From GWB1-38-13 sp964488535 (GTDB taxonomy: Bacteria > Patescibacteriota > Microgenomatia > UBA8517): a stretch of 52,572 nt of DNA. Shown here in pieces: positions 44,276 to 51,129 of this stretch; the first letter of the stretch is position 1; each line of letters opens with the position of its first letter. Made by a program: the position numbers and the translations under genes. The notes under the pieces were generated by a model that saw nothing but the letters and a program-made list of their open reading frames with translations, was not told the origin of the DNA and made no database searches. Where the stretch lies: NCBI GenBank assembly GCA_964488535.1, contig CAZAUT010000006.1, positions 1 through 52,572 on the forward strand, read 5' to 3'.

Positions 44276-44644
44276 ATGGAAATAATAAAGATAGGAAACA
44301 CGGTAAATGTTAGATGTCCTTTGCTTGCAACCGGCAGAACAATAGATGACAGTACGGAAGAACTTTGCCTAGGATATCTTAGGTGCCCTCATTTCAGAGA
44401 CGGAAAATGCAATATTGCCACAGTATCAACAGTAAAAAGAAGCAAACCCACAAGACCATTGGGTTGCCAGTTAAACAATGATCCGTACTGGGAAAATCGT
44501 CCAAACGGGGTATGCAGGGTAACAGGATGCCCGTATTTTGGCAAAATCTGCCAAATTTCCAAGCAACCGATAGGGCGTGACGCTTTTCCTACAGATATGG
44601 TTGCAGTAGCTGCGCCTCCAAAACCTTCAATCTTCAAACCTTAA
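44276..44644 (+). CDS. Small Cys-rich protein, CxxxxCPxF/Y family member A
   Basis: 122 residues with nine Cys in repeated groups: NVRCPLLATG, ELCLGYLRCPHFRDGKC (about 37-53), a single Cys in RPLGCQLNND, and GVCRVTGCPYFGKIC (about 82-96) followed by SKQPIGRDAFP. The last block matches the 66-residue protein at 46318-46518 almost position for position (VCRV, CP, three or four residues, C, S, PI, R/D, FP). The pattern suggests metal or Fe-S binding or a substrate for the two rSAM/SPASM enzymes (inference). No signal peptide. Its stop overlaps the AbiEii stop by 4 bp (convergent). Confidence 0.7.
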   Translation: MEIIKIGNTVNVRCPLLATGRTIDDSTEELCLGYLRCPHFRDGKCNIATVSTVKRSKPTRPLGCQLNNDPYWENRPNGVCRVTGCPYFGKICQISKQPIGRDAFPTDMVAVAAPPKPSIFKP

Positions 44645-45408
44645 TCAATCTTAATATTTTTGATCTTTTCCAACAGTAATCTTTTGATATGTACAACAAC
44701 TCCCCTTTCCCGTCTTGGTAAAAATCTTCTAACGTCCGAGTCCAAATCCGTAATATTCCAAAGATTAATTTTTTTTATCAATTCATCTTTTTTGAATTTT
44801 TGATTGTAATATTTTAAATTTTTTCCGATAAAATTTTTGTCAAAAACGTCATATTTTGATAAAATGTACCACAAGTCATAAATATCCCTTCCCTTTTCCC
44901 TATTCATGACAGCTCTGATTTTCTCCGAAAATATTTCTTTTATTGACAAGTGTTTAACAACTACCACAGTTGACACCGGAAGTTCAGAAACAATTGGGTC
45001 CGATTCAGGATCAAGCACGTTTTCACTCTTGGAAAAATCAAGTTTAATTGTCAAATTCTGCGGACTGACATCTGTTTTCAGATAAATTTTAAAGCTGTGT
45101 CCGTGCAGAGTTTTTAAATCTTTTAAACTTATATCTTTATATTCGTACGCCAACGTTTTAATCACTTTTGAAAGCAGACTCTTAATTTCATTTTCCGACA
45201 GATCGGTCGTAAAATCCAAATCCTCGGAATACCTGCTTGAACCGTAAATAAGTCTTAAACACGTTCCTCCTTTAAAAAAGGTGCCTATCGCACGATCTTC
45301 GGAATAAAACGCATTTAAAAAACTAATCTGGACGATTTCCCGCAAAAGCGAGAAGTTGTCAATATCATATTTAATTGATAAACGTGTTAATGTGTTGGTG
45401 TCTATCAT
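44641..45408 (-). CDS. abiEii: AbiEii/AbiGii nucleotidyltransferase toxin
   Basis: 255 residues. Nucleotidyltransferase of the AbiE type IV toxin-antitoxin family, which blocks growth by a nucleotidyl transfer reaction. The motif FFKGGTCLRLIYGSSRYSEDLDF (residues 44-66) contains the conserved GG and the DxD metal site. Later LTIKLDFSKSE and VKHLSIKEIFSEKIRAVMNREKGRDIYDLW provide the remaining family motifs (KIxAxxxRxxxRDxYDL). The start overlaps the stop of the antitoxin gene by 4 bp (ATGA), ensuring coupled translation. Length is typical. Also a possible phage-defence gene. Confidence 0.9.
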   Translation of the reverse strand: MIDTNTLTRLSIKYDIDNFSLLREIVQISFLNAFYSEDRAIGTFFKGGTCLRLIYGSSRYSEDLDFTTDLSENEIKSLLSKVIKTLAYEYKDISLKDLKTLHGHSFKIYLKTDVSPQNLTIKLDFSKSENVLDPESDPIVSELPVSTVVVVKHLSIKEIFSEKIRAVMNREKGRDIYDLWYILSKYDVFDKNFIGKNLKYYNQKFKKDELIKKINLWNITDLDSDVRRFLPRRERGVVVHIKRLLLEKIKNIKID

Positions 45409-45986
45409 ATTTTCTTTAATATCCGTTTGATTGCTTTAATATTGAAGACTTTTATATAACTATTCAACAGCTTTCGATTGATGATTGAAAAATCAAGCTC
45501 AGACATATCGATTTTCCGTAATCCCTTTGTTTGTAAATAGATAATATCAAGAAGCGCTTTTTCCGGTTTCGCGATTAAAAAATCGTCCGTTTTCTCATAT
45601 CCCCAAAAATATTTCGCGTCCATATGCTGATATTCAAAATTATATATGGAGTCAATTTCAACTGACTTTTTTAATGTTACCGATGTAACAATATAGGGAA
45701 ACTGAGGCAAAACACCCCAAAAATTCAGAGCGCTTTCAAAACTAATATATGACGGGGATACAACAAAATTTGCCATAGAAAAAGTGCTATAACTTGAGTT
45801 TTCCAATACATATTTTCCTTTTACAATACGCCTGATTATCCCATTTTTTTCAAGTCTTTGAATTATTTTATATATATTGTTGCGATTGTTCTCATCCATT
45901 AAACTTGCTATTTCGGTTCTTGTAAAAAATTTCAGCTTCTTCTCCTGAAGTTTTTTGATTATATCTAATTGTTTTATAGATGCCAT
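45405..45986 (-). CDS. abiEi: AbiEi-type antitoxin, winged-helix repressor
   Basis: 193 residues. N-terminal winged helix (FFTRTEIASLMDENNRNNIYKIIQRLEKNGIIRRI, then KGKYVL) that binds DNA, and the AbiEi middle domain with VSPSYISFESALNFWGVLPQ, followed by the C-terminal domain that opposes the toxin (FLIAKPEKALLDIIYLQTKGL). AbiEi proteins repress their own operon. The promoter at 45997-46025 contains a palindromic TATAATTATA over the -10, a plausible operator. It sits in the accessory island between the Cys-rich genes and a hairpin-rich block that resembles mobile DNA. Confidence 0.88.
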   Translation of the reverse strand: MASIKQLDIIKKLQEKKLKFFTRTEIASLMDENNRNNIYKIIQRLEKNGIIRRIVKGKYVLENSSYSTFSMANFVVSPSYISFESALNFWGVLPQFPYIVTSVTLKKSVEIDSIYNFEYQHMDAKYFWGYEKTDDFLIAKPEKALLDIIYLQTKGLRKIDMSELDFSIINRKLLNSYIKVFNIKAIKRILKKI

Positions 45987-45996
45987 ATTTGGTATA

Positions 45997-46025
45997 ATTA
46001 TATATTAATCCTATCATCGTGTCAA
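45997..46025 (-). promoter_or_regulatory. Promoter/operator of the abiE operon
   Basis: Minus strand: -35 TTGACA (46020-46025), 17-base spacer, -10 TATAAT (45997-46002), then 10 bases to ATG 45986. The -10 lies in a palindrome (ATAATTAT), a possible AbiEi operator. Confidence 0.6.
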
Positions 46026-46087
46026 GAGCAAAAGAGTGTTTTATTAACAGAGATCTGCTTTTAAGAGGGTATTCCTGTCGTACGGGT

Positions 46088-46222
46088 TGCAGGGAGATCC
46101 CTGTTGAAACATCCGTGCATAGATAAACTACCGAGGGCTAAGAGCCCTCTGTATTCTCACCCTTCGGGCTCAACAAGTATATCATTCGTTCGCTTCATCC
46201 CAGGGCTAAAAGCCCTGGGTGT
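46088..46222. ncRNA. Hairpin-rich non-coding block, possible IS200/IS605-type end
   Basis: Three strong hairpins in 130 bases: CAGGGA/TCCCTG (46090-46103), GAGGGCT/AGCCCTC (46133-46149) and CCCAGGGCT/AGCCCTGGG (46199-46219), plus a small CCCTTCGGG. No open frame covers it. Stacked G/C hairpins with short AAG/AAA loops followed by a TTCGCG motif resemble the right end and guide-RNA region of IS200/IS605 (TnpB) elements. No transposase or TnpB gene is present, so it is at most a remnant, or an independent structured RNA. Confidence 0.4.
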
Positions 46223-46275
46223 TCGCGATGATTATGATAAAATCCACAAATTCGTACAGATAATACAAAGTACGA

Positions 46276-46305
46276 TTGACAAATACCGCGCAGATGTCTT
46301 ACAAT
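46276..46305 (+). promoter_or_regulatory. Promoter, short-leader type
   Basis: -35 TTGACA (46276-46281), 18-base spacer, -10 TACAAT (46300-46305), 12 bases to ATG 46318. Confidence 0.7.
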
Positions 46306-46317
46306 AAGCCCCAAAAT

Positions 46318-46518
46318 ATGAGACGCAAAACATACGAATTCGCAGAAGAGTGCATTTTAAATGAGGCATGGCGGAAACCGGGAAAATTTCCAGGGGTGTG
46401 TAGGGTCCAAACCTGTCCATTATATCAACAAGGCTGCAGATATTCTGAAAATCCGATAAGGGACCGCGTTTCGTTTCCTTACCAGGACACCGTGCCCAGT
46501 GAAGTAGCAGCAAAATAA
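46318..46518 (+). CDS. Small Cys-rich protein, CxxxxCPxF/Y family member B
   Basis: 66 residues from ATG 46318 (MRRKTYEFAEEC); ATGs upstream lie in the promoter. Four Cys: EECILNEAW, then GVCRVQTCPLYQQGC followed by RYSENPIRDRVSFP. The second half is homologous to the C-terminal part of 44276-44644, which shows that a short module (about 35 residues) is shared. It is too small for an enzyme, and has no signal peptide. It could be a metal-binding protein, a radical-SAM substrate or a regulatory peptide. A precursor role is attractive because of the two SPASM enzymes 6 kb away but is not shown. Confidence 0.65.
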   Translation: MRRKTYEFAEECILNEAWRKPGKFPGVCRVQTCPLYQQGCRYSENPIRDRVSFPYQDTVPSEVAAK

Positions 46519-46634
46519 TATTCCGACCGTGTAGCGAAAGTATCATTTTCTTCGTAATTGTCATAGAAATTTCATTCAACTAACAAAATAATTTAATAGT
46601 TATATCGATTGAAAAAAGCGGTTATAAATTGCGT

Positions 46635-46664
46635 TTGACTTCGTCCTCCCTTCAGTGGTATATT
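46635..46664 (+). promoter_or_regulatory. Promoter, short-leader type
   Basis: -35 TTGACT (46635-46640), 18-base spacer, -10 TATATT (46659-46664), 13 bases to ATG 46678. Confidence 0.55.
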
Positions 46665-46677
46665 ATGGGACAAAATT

Positions 46678-47787
46678 ATGAATACAGAAATAATTCTCCC
46701 ATCACAAGAATCTGCAAGGCAACTTAACATTGCACCTGATTATGCTGAGTTTATCCAACATAGAAACAGTGAATATTCGGATGCCTTAAGATCTTTGGGT
46801 GAAAAATTCAAACGAATGGGGTTTGGAAGTGGTCCGGGAATGGACATTAGAATTAGAGCCGATGTAATTTCACAAACATACATGAACATTCTTCAGACAA
46901 TTAGGGAAGGCAGTAATGTATCACTTGCTTTAATTAAAACAATGAATCAATTAGGTGGCGGAAGTGGAACGACTGTCGAAGATCGCTTTGATTTGGCGAT
47001 AAGTGCATCCAGAACTTTGCTTCATTCTATGGGTGGTTCTGGAGGTACGTTTTCACTTTTCAGACGCGATAATTCTTTAAATCTAACCGCTGGGTTGGGA
47101 ATTTATGATCCCTACAAAGGCCCATTAAAAGTTATAGTCGACGGTGCTCCAAAAACAAAAAGACTTCTTCAGGAATTAAAAGCTGAAACTCATAAAACCG
47201 GTTCTTCAGCCGCTAGACTTTCTCGAAAGCTTGATCACAGTTTAAATTCTTTGTCTAATCAAGCCCAGGGAGCGGATGAAAGTATGGGTTATATGACTAA
47301 ATTTCAGGATGACCGAGATAATGCCACCGACAATTTGGATACAATTTACACTGCTGCACAAAACAAAGAACCTTTAAGAGGCCCTGTTGATGCTTTTGCA
47401 TTCAGTGCCAGAAACGCTGCACAGAGCAGTCAAGGTGCCATAAAATCTAACAAGGACCTGGGTAAAGTGTTGCAGGAAGCTGCAGCATCCACCTCAATAC
47501 TAAGTCAAATCGCGGCACTTGTACAAGCACATAGAAGTGCTGAGATCTCGCGCGGTGTTGAAGCACTGGTTCATACCTCAGCTCCTTTTTGGCTTTTTGA
47601 AACGATGGCACACGAAACAGAAAGGGCGCAATTTGTAACCACACATATATTATTAAAAATGCTTGCATACATGCGACACGGAGAAGAGAACATTCCAAGT
47701 GAAATCATGGAAACAGGAGGCCGACTTCTATCGCCACGGGGTTTGAAAGATGAGATCATTGAATCAACTTGTATTGATGCTGAATAA
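46678..47787 (+). CDS. Long helical protein of unknown function
   Basis: 369 residues, mostly alpha-helical, Ser/Ala/Gln-rich, with one Cys only. Gly-rich stretches (GGGSGTTVEDRF, GGSGGTFSLF) separate long helices, including a region like a coiled coil (KLDHSLNSLSNQAQGADESMGYMTKF) and AASTSILSQIAALVQAHRSAEI. No signal peptide, membrane helix or catalytic motif. The general look (helical bundles, low Cys) resembles structural or secreted effector-like proteins. It is 48 bp upstream of the lipoprotein-like gene at 47836, probably co-transcribed, so it may act with those membrane proteins. Confidence 0.7.
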   Translation: MNTEIILPSQESARQLNIAPDYAEFIQHRNSEYSDALRSLGEKFKRMGFGSGPGMDIRIRADVISQTYMNILQTIREGSNVSLALIKTMNQLGGGSGTTVEDRFDLAISASRTLLHSMGGSGGTFSLFRRDNSLNLTAGLGIYDPYKGPLKVIVDGAPKTKRLLQELKAETHKTGSSAARLSRKLDHSLNSLSNQAQGADESMGYMTKFQDDRDNATDNLDTIYTAAQNKEPLRGPVDAFAFSARNAAQSSQGAIKSNKDLGKVLQEAAASTSILSQIAALVQAHRSAEISRGVEALVHTSAPFWLFETMAHETERAQFVTTHILLKMLAYMRHGEENIPSEIMETGGRLLSPRGLKDEIIESTCIDAE

Positions 47788-47835
47788 GATCACTAATTCC
47801 TAATTATGGAAACAAGGTAAGAAAAATTAATTTCC

Positions 47836-48561
47836 ATGTCTGCAGAAAATACAGCTGCAAGTTTTTTCCGACAAGCTCCCCCACTTTGTGAACAGAGGTT
47901 TGATTATCTTTTTGCCGATGATTTCAGATTAAGAATAACTGCAGGAGATGTTGCAAAAACGGGAGGAGAAATTGCTTGGGAAAACAGAGGGTATATAAAA
48001 GGAGCTGCTTTGGGAATCAGTACAATTTTATTAAGCGGCTGCGGATCAAACTCATCGGAAGCTGTTAATATCAATTTGACACCAGCGGAAGGTTGGGGAA
48101 TAGGAAGCGGATTATTTTGGGCACTTGAAGAGGTATTTGAAAAAGATAAACACCCAAGTGTGTTAGGCAAAGTATTAGCAATTCCAATAAAATTTATCGG
48201 TGGGTATTTGCTTGGACGTGGACTAAGTACAAACTTGCAAAATATAAACGACTGGGGCCTTCTTGAAAACTTAACACCAGCAGTAGAAACTCTTGGTGGT
48301 GCAGTTATTGTGGCAAAAGAAACAAGCATCAAAGCGTTAATAGCCACGTTTTTTCATGCCACAGCAAATGCCGGAAAAACAGCTGTAAATAAAATTACCG
48401 CACCCGGAAGACAACACCGTGAAGATTTACTAAACGAAGCGTTGGGAATAATAAGCAGTAGGGGCTGTACATACCGGCGTGCAGTTACAACTCTAAAAAG
48501 AATCAATATGACGGACGAAGAAATTATAACTACCTTAAGAGCTCATAGGTGGAATGTTTAG
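47836..48561 (+). CDS. Lipoprotein-like or membrane protein
   Basis: 241 residues. About 55 hydrophilic residues precede a hydrophobic segment ending in a lipobox-like ISTILLSGCGSNSS (Cys near 69). Further hydrophobic stretches are WGIGSGLFWALEEVF, VLAIPIKFIGGYLLG and TLGGAVIVAKETSIKALIATFF, so it may instead be a multi-spanning protein. The C-terminal 60 residues are basic and helical (REDLLNEALGIISSRGCTYRRAV), with an HTH-like look. The position of the LSGC far from the start parallels the large lipoprotein at 5339-7375 and the next gene. No domain recognised. Confidence 0.6.
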   Translation: MSAENTAASFFRQAPPLCEQRFDYLFADDFRLRITAGDVAKTGGEIAWENRGYIKGAALGISTILLSGCGSNSSEAVNINLTPAEGWGIGSGLFWALEEVFEKDKHPSVLGKVLAIPIKFIGGYLLGRGLSTNLQNINDWGLLENLTPAVETLGGAVIVAKETSIKALIATFFHATANAGKTAVNKITAPGRQHREDLLNEALGIISSRGCTYRRAVTTLKRINMTDEEIITTLRAHRWNV

Positions 48562-48723
48562 ACTGAAATCAAACAAACATTCATACTCACTCAAATTGAT
48601 CAGCAATGGAAAGCAAATATATAAAAATTAAACTCTTGTTTTTTAACTTATAGCATTAGGCGTCTTCATTTCCCATGCCGAGACAAGTAAGAAATTTCGA
48701 AGATTAGACGTAACAAAGATCAA
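48562..48723. other. Spacer
   Basis: No gene, hairpin or clear promoter seen. Confidence 0.4.
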
Positions 48724-49143
48724 ATGAAAGAATTACAAACACGCACCTACGAATTGAACCCCTTGCGGAGATCACCAATCCTCGCAAGGATACAAACAAT
48801 TACTGCTGCTTCTGCAGTATCGTTGACAACTTCGGGTTGCAAAGCCGACGAAATTGCAAAAACATGGGGAGATTTTAAAAATTTCGCATGTGACACATGT
48901 GTCGTTGGCAGTGCTTTTTTTACTATACTCTATCTTTCAACAATTCTACCCGGGAAAATTAATGAGACGAGAGCCATGCTCGACCTTCGGGATAATCCCA
49001 ATATAAATGATGAAGAATTTAAAAAATTGTCAAACCGCTACCATCATGGCGATGATGAATTGTTCTTAGAATACTTGAGGACTTACGAACCTAGTATACC
49101 TATGAAAATTATTCTCTCGATGCTGGGCGATGAAGAAGTTTAA
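48724..49143 (+). CDS. Small lipoprotein-like membrane protein
   Basis: 139 residues. An N-terminal basic segment (LRRSPILARIQTITAA) leads to a lipobox-like VSLTTSGCKAD (Cys near 39), then CDTCVVGSAFFTILYLSTIL, a second hydrophobic segment with two Cys. The C-terminal 60 residues are acidic and helical (NINDEEFKKLSNRYHHGDDELFLEYL). Same layout as 47836-48561: hydrophilic head, SGC motif, membrane segment, charged cytosolic-type tail, so the two are probably related in role. No domain recognised. Confidence 0.55.
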   Translation: MKELQTRTYELNPLRRSPILARIQTITAASAVSLTTSGCKADEIAKTWGDFKNFACDTCVVGSAFFTILYLSTILPGKINETRAMLDLRDNPNINDEEFKKLSNRYHHGDDELFLEYLRTYEPSIPMKIILSMLGDEEV

Positions 49144-49221
49144 GTTAAAATTGACTATAGTAACAAATGTAATTTTATAGCTAGCAAACACAATTTCATA
49201 TTTAAATACATCCAAATACAG

Positions 49222-49249
49222 TTGAATTATATAAAAATACATATATAAT
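49222..49249 (+). promoter_or_regulatory. Promoter of the 49273-49905 gene
   Basis: -35 TTGAAT (49222-49227), 16-base spacer, -10 TATAAT (49244-49249), 23 bases to ATG 49273. Confidence 0.5.
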
Positions 49250-49272
49250 ATATAAACATTATAGGTCTTTCT

Positions 49273-49905
49273 ATGAGAAAAATTGAGGCTACTTTCATTT
49301 CTGCAGAAGATGTCATCAGAAAACTTTTAGCCGGAAATACATATATGAGAGGCGAATGCAGGGGGCGTTCCGGTCTTTTACCCGGAATACAATGCGCTCT
49401 GGATGCTGAACCAGAAAAAGAAGAAGAACCTGCGCTGACGCCGCGTGAACAGAAAGCATTCGATAAAGAAAATAGAAGAATTCAAAAGGAAAAAGAAAAG
49501 GAACGGAAAAAACATCCTAATCTAGTGGTAATTGATTTTAGCGGAATAGACGAACGACATGAAAATAATATGCATTTATTACTTCGACCTTCATCCGGGA
49601 AAACATGTAAAAATTGTCATATTTCGATAAATGGCCACGCAAGAATAGTTTCAACGAATAGGGTGATTGCTGAAGAATGTGGTTCAACAGTAATGCATCC
49701 AAACACCCCTATTACAATAGAGGACGATCAAAAAGGTTTAAGAGTTACCGAAGCGATATTTACAGAATCACCGCATTCCTCTTCACAGACTCGGATTCAG
49801 AAAAAAATTGTAGTTAGTCAAAACCTTGATGATGGCAGATGGACAGGAACTTCGACCACTGAAGTTCATCGAATCGCTGGTACACCGGGAAAAAGACGAG
49901 GTTGA
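49273..49905 (+). CDS. Hypothetical protein with charged linker and Cys groups
   Basis: 210 residues. N-terminal module with ISAEDVIRKLLAGNTYMRGEC then LLPGIQC; a strongly charged helix (KAFDKENRRIQKEKEKERKKH, residues 63-85); and a C-terminal beta-rich domain with GKTCKNCHISINGHARIV and VIAEECG. The two-part build (Cys head, charged linker, beta domain) is not one I recognise. EKVVRNIVNG / EDVIRKLLAG starts are shared with the next gene (49981), suggesting a common N-terminal module. No signal peptide. Confidence 0.65.
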   Translation: MRKIEATFISAEDVIRKLLAGNTYMRGECRGRSGLLPGIQCALDAEPEKEEEPALTPREQKAFDKENRRIQKEKEKERKKHPNLVVIDFSGIDERHENNMHLLLRPSSGKTCKNCHISINGHARIVSTNRVIAEECGSTVMHPNTPITIEDDQKGLRVTEAIFTESPHSSSQTRIQKKIVVSQNLDDGRWTGTSTTEVHRIAGTPGKRRG

Positions 49906-49980
49906 GATTTACTTCTCCATTTCAATTGTTGATTACAGAAAATAATCCCCAATTGGTGATATAATCTTCTTTTATCATTT

Positions 49981-50391
49981 ATGCCTGAAAAGCCTGAACG
50001 GAATATTGAAACAATTGATATTGAAAAGGTGGTCAGAAATATAGTTAATGGTCTTCCATTAAATTCTCCTTGTCTTGTGCGGGAAGGAATATATCCAAAT
50101 ATTTTCTGTCCGTATGAAGGAATACCATATCCAAGATGTGTTGTTTGTCCGTTTGCGAAAAATACTTTTATAAGACTTGAAAACCGATTAAATACCGCAA
50201 GTTTGACAACCGAAGATCCGGATGGTTGGTTTTCTGTCCGTAGAATATCAAGTATTCCCGCGGGAAAAACCTTTGGGAATGACCGATGGGCTTCGTATAA
50301 GTTAAATCCCGGCGGCAACTGGCTTCAGGCAACAATTATTCAAGGCGGTCTTCACGGAAGAATGAATGCCAGCGTGAGACAGATTAAGTAG
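49981..50391 (+). CDS. Hypothetical Cys-containing protein
   Basis: 136 residues. N-terminal module IDIEKVVRNIVNGLPLNSPC resembles EDVIRKLLAGNTYMRGEC of the preceding gene; then IFCPYEGIPYPRCVVCPFAKN with two Cys-Pro pairs, in the style of the other island proteins. The C-terminal half has YKLNPGGNWLQATII and GGLHGRMNASVRQIK. An extended -10 (TGATATAAT, 49958-49965) ends 15 bases before ATG. The last 8 codons and stop are duplicated at 50975-51002, the other side of the next gene. Confidence 0.65.
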   Translation: MPEKPERNIETIDIEKVVRNIVNGLPLNSPCLVREGIYPNIFCPYEGIPYPRCVVCPFAKNTFIRLENRLNTASLTTEDPDGWFSVRRISSIPAGKTFGNDRWASYKLNPGGNWLQATIIQGGLHGRMNASVRQIK

Positions 50392-50394
50392 AAA
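50367..50394. repeat. 28-bp direct repeat, copy 1 (gene 3' end)
   Basis: Contains the 3' end of the 49981-50391 gene (GCGTGAGACAGATTAAGTAG). It matches 50975-51002 at 27 of 28 positions. The two copies flank the gene at 50430-50858. Confidence 0.8.
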
Positions 50395-50429
50395 TGAAAG
50401 GTCGTCTATTCCGGACAATTTAACTTTCT

Positions 50430-50858
50430 TCAAAACGTAAGGGTTCCTTTTAAGGCATCTCTACCCAAAACGGCAGAATATCTTTTCCCCAATGACCGAT
50501 ATTCTGTTGCACCGGAACTCAAACATCCTTCTTCTACCAGCTCTTTTTCGTCCTCCTGAAGGTAATAATGGTAAAGATAAAAAACTCCCCTATCCGTTCC
50601 GATCTTTTCAATTGCAACACGCAATCTCCCCTCTTCTCTCTTTCGTTCGTTATACCCCAAATCATACATGACACTATTCATCAAGTGAAAATCCACCGTT
50701 CCTTCCAAGATACCAAGTTTTTGTTGGATTTCCGCCTTTGTTAATACATTACCGCACAAACAGCCTACCAGTCTGCTTTCCATCTCCGTTTTTTCTGTTT
50801 CGGAAAAAACGCTATTTCGCGTTCTTCTGTTATCTCTTACTTGTTCACTGGTGGTCAT
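50430..50858 (-). CDS. Small winged-helix-like protein (tentative)
   Basis: 142 residues. The middle has helices and turns like a winged helix: ESRLVGCLCGNVLTKAEIQQKLGILEGTVDFHLMNSVMYDLGY, then a two-stranded wing with GRLRVAIEKIGTDRGVFYLY. The C-terminal part is acidic then basic (DEKELVEEGCLSSGATEY, LGKRYSAVLGRDALKGTL). A transcription regulator or a DNA-binding accessory protein is possible. It is bracketed by the two 28-bp repeats and has its own promoter, so it may be a mobile cassette or one end of a rearrangement. Confidence 0.55.
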   Translation of the reverse strand: MTTSEQVRDNRRTRNSVFSETEKTEMESRLVGCLCGNVLTKAEIQQKLGILEGTVDFHLMNSVMYDLGYNERKREEGRLRVAIEKIGTDRGVFYLYHYYLQEDEKELVEEGCLSSGATEYRSLGKRYSAVLGRDALKGTLTF

Positions 50859-50872
50859 AAAATATTGATCTT

Positions 50873-50901
50873 ATATTAATACATTATGCTTATTTATTCA
50901 A
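50873..50901 (-). promoter_or_regulatory. Promoter, short-leader type
   Basis: Minus strand: -35 TTGAAT (50896-50901), 17-base spacer, -10 TAATAT (50873-50878), 14 bases to ATG 50858. Confidence 0.5.
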
Positions 50902-50974
50902 TCCAATGTAATATTTGTACCCAGTTTATAAATGAACCAAACATTTCGTTCTTGTACCATAATCTTAAAATAAG

Positions 50975-51002
50975 TGCCGGCGTGAGACAGATTAAGTAGA
51001 AA
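50975..51002. repeat. 28-bp direct repeat, copy 2
   Basis: One mismatch with 50367-50394; here it is not part of a gene. It probably arose by duplication of the 3' end of the 49981-50391 gene. Confidence 0.8.
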
Positions 51003-51025
51003 AGGCAGGCTGCCTGCTGTTTTCC
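51003..51025. terminator. Possible bidirectional terminator
   Basis: Stem GCAGG/CCTGC (51005-51017) with loop CTG, followed by TGTTTT on the plus strand and CTTTTC on the minus strand. It lies downstream of argS (minus strand), about 105 bp from its stop. The stem is short, so the call is tentative. Confidence 0.35.
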
Positions 51026-51129
51026 TAATTTACATCCGTTTCGGTGCTTGTCCAACACAATTTTCGCATTCGGCTTCTTGGAACTATTCGTTGTCGCCTC
51101 GTGCCAAAATTAGGATGGACTGCGCGCCT

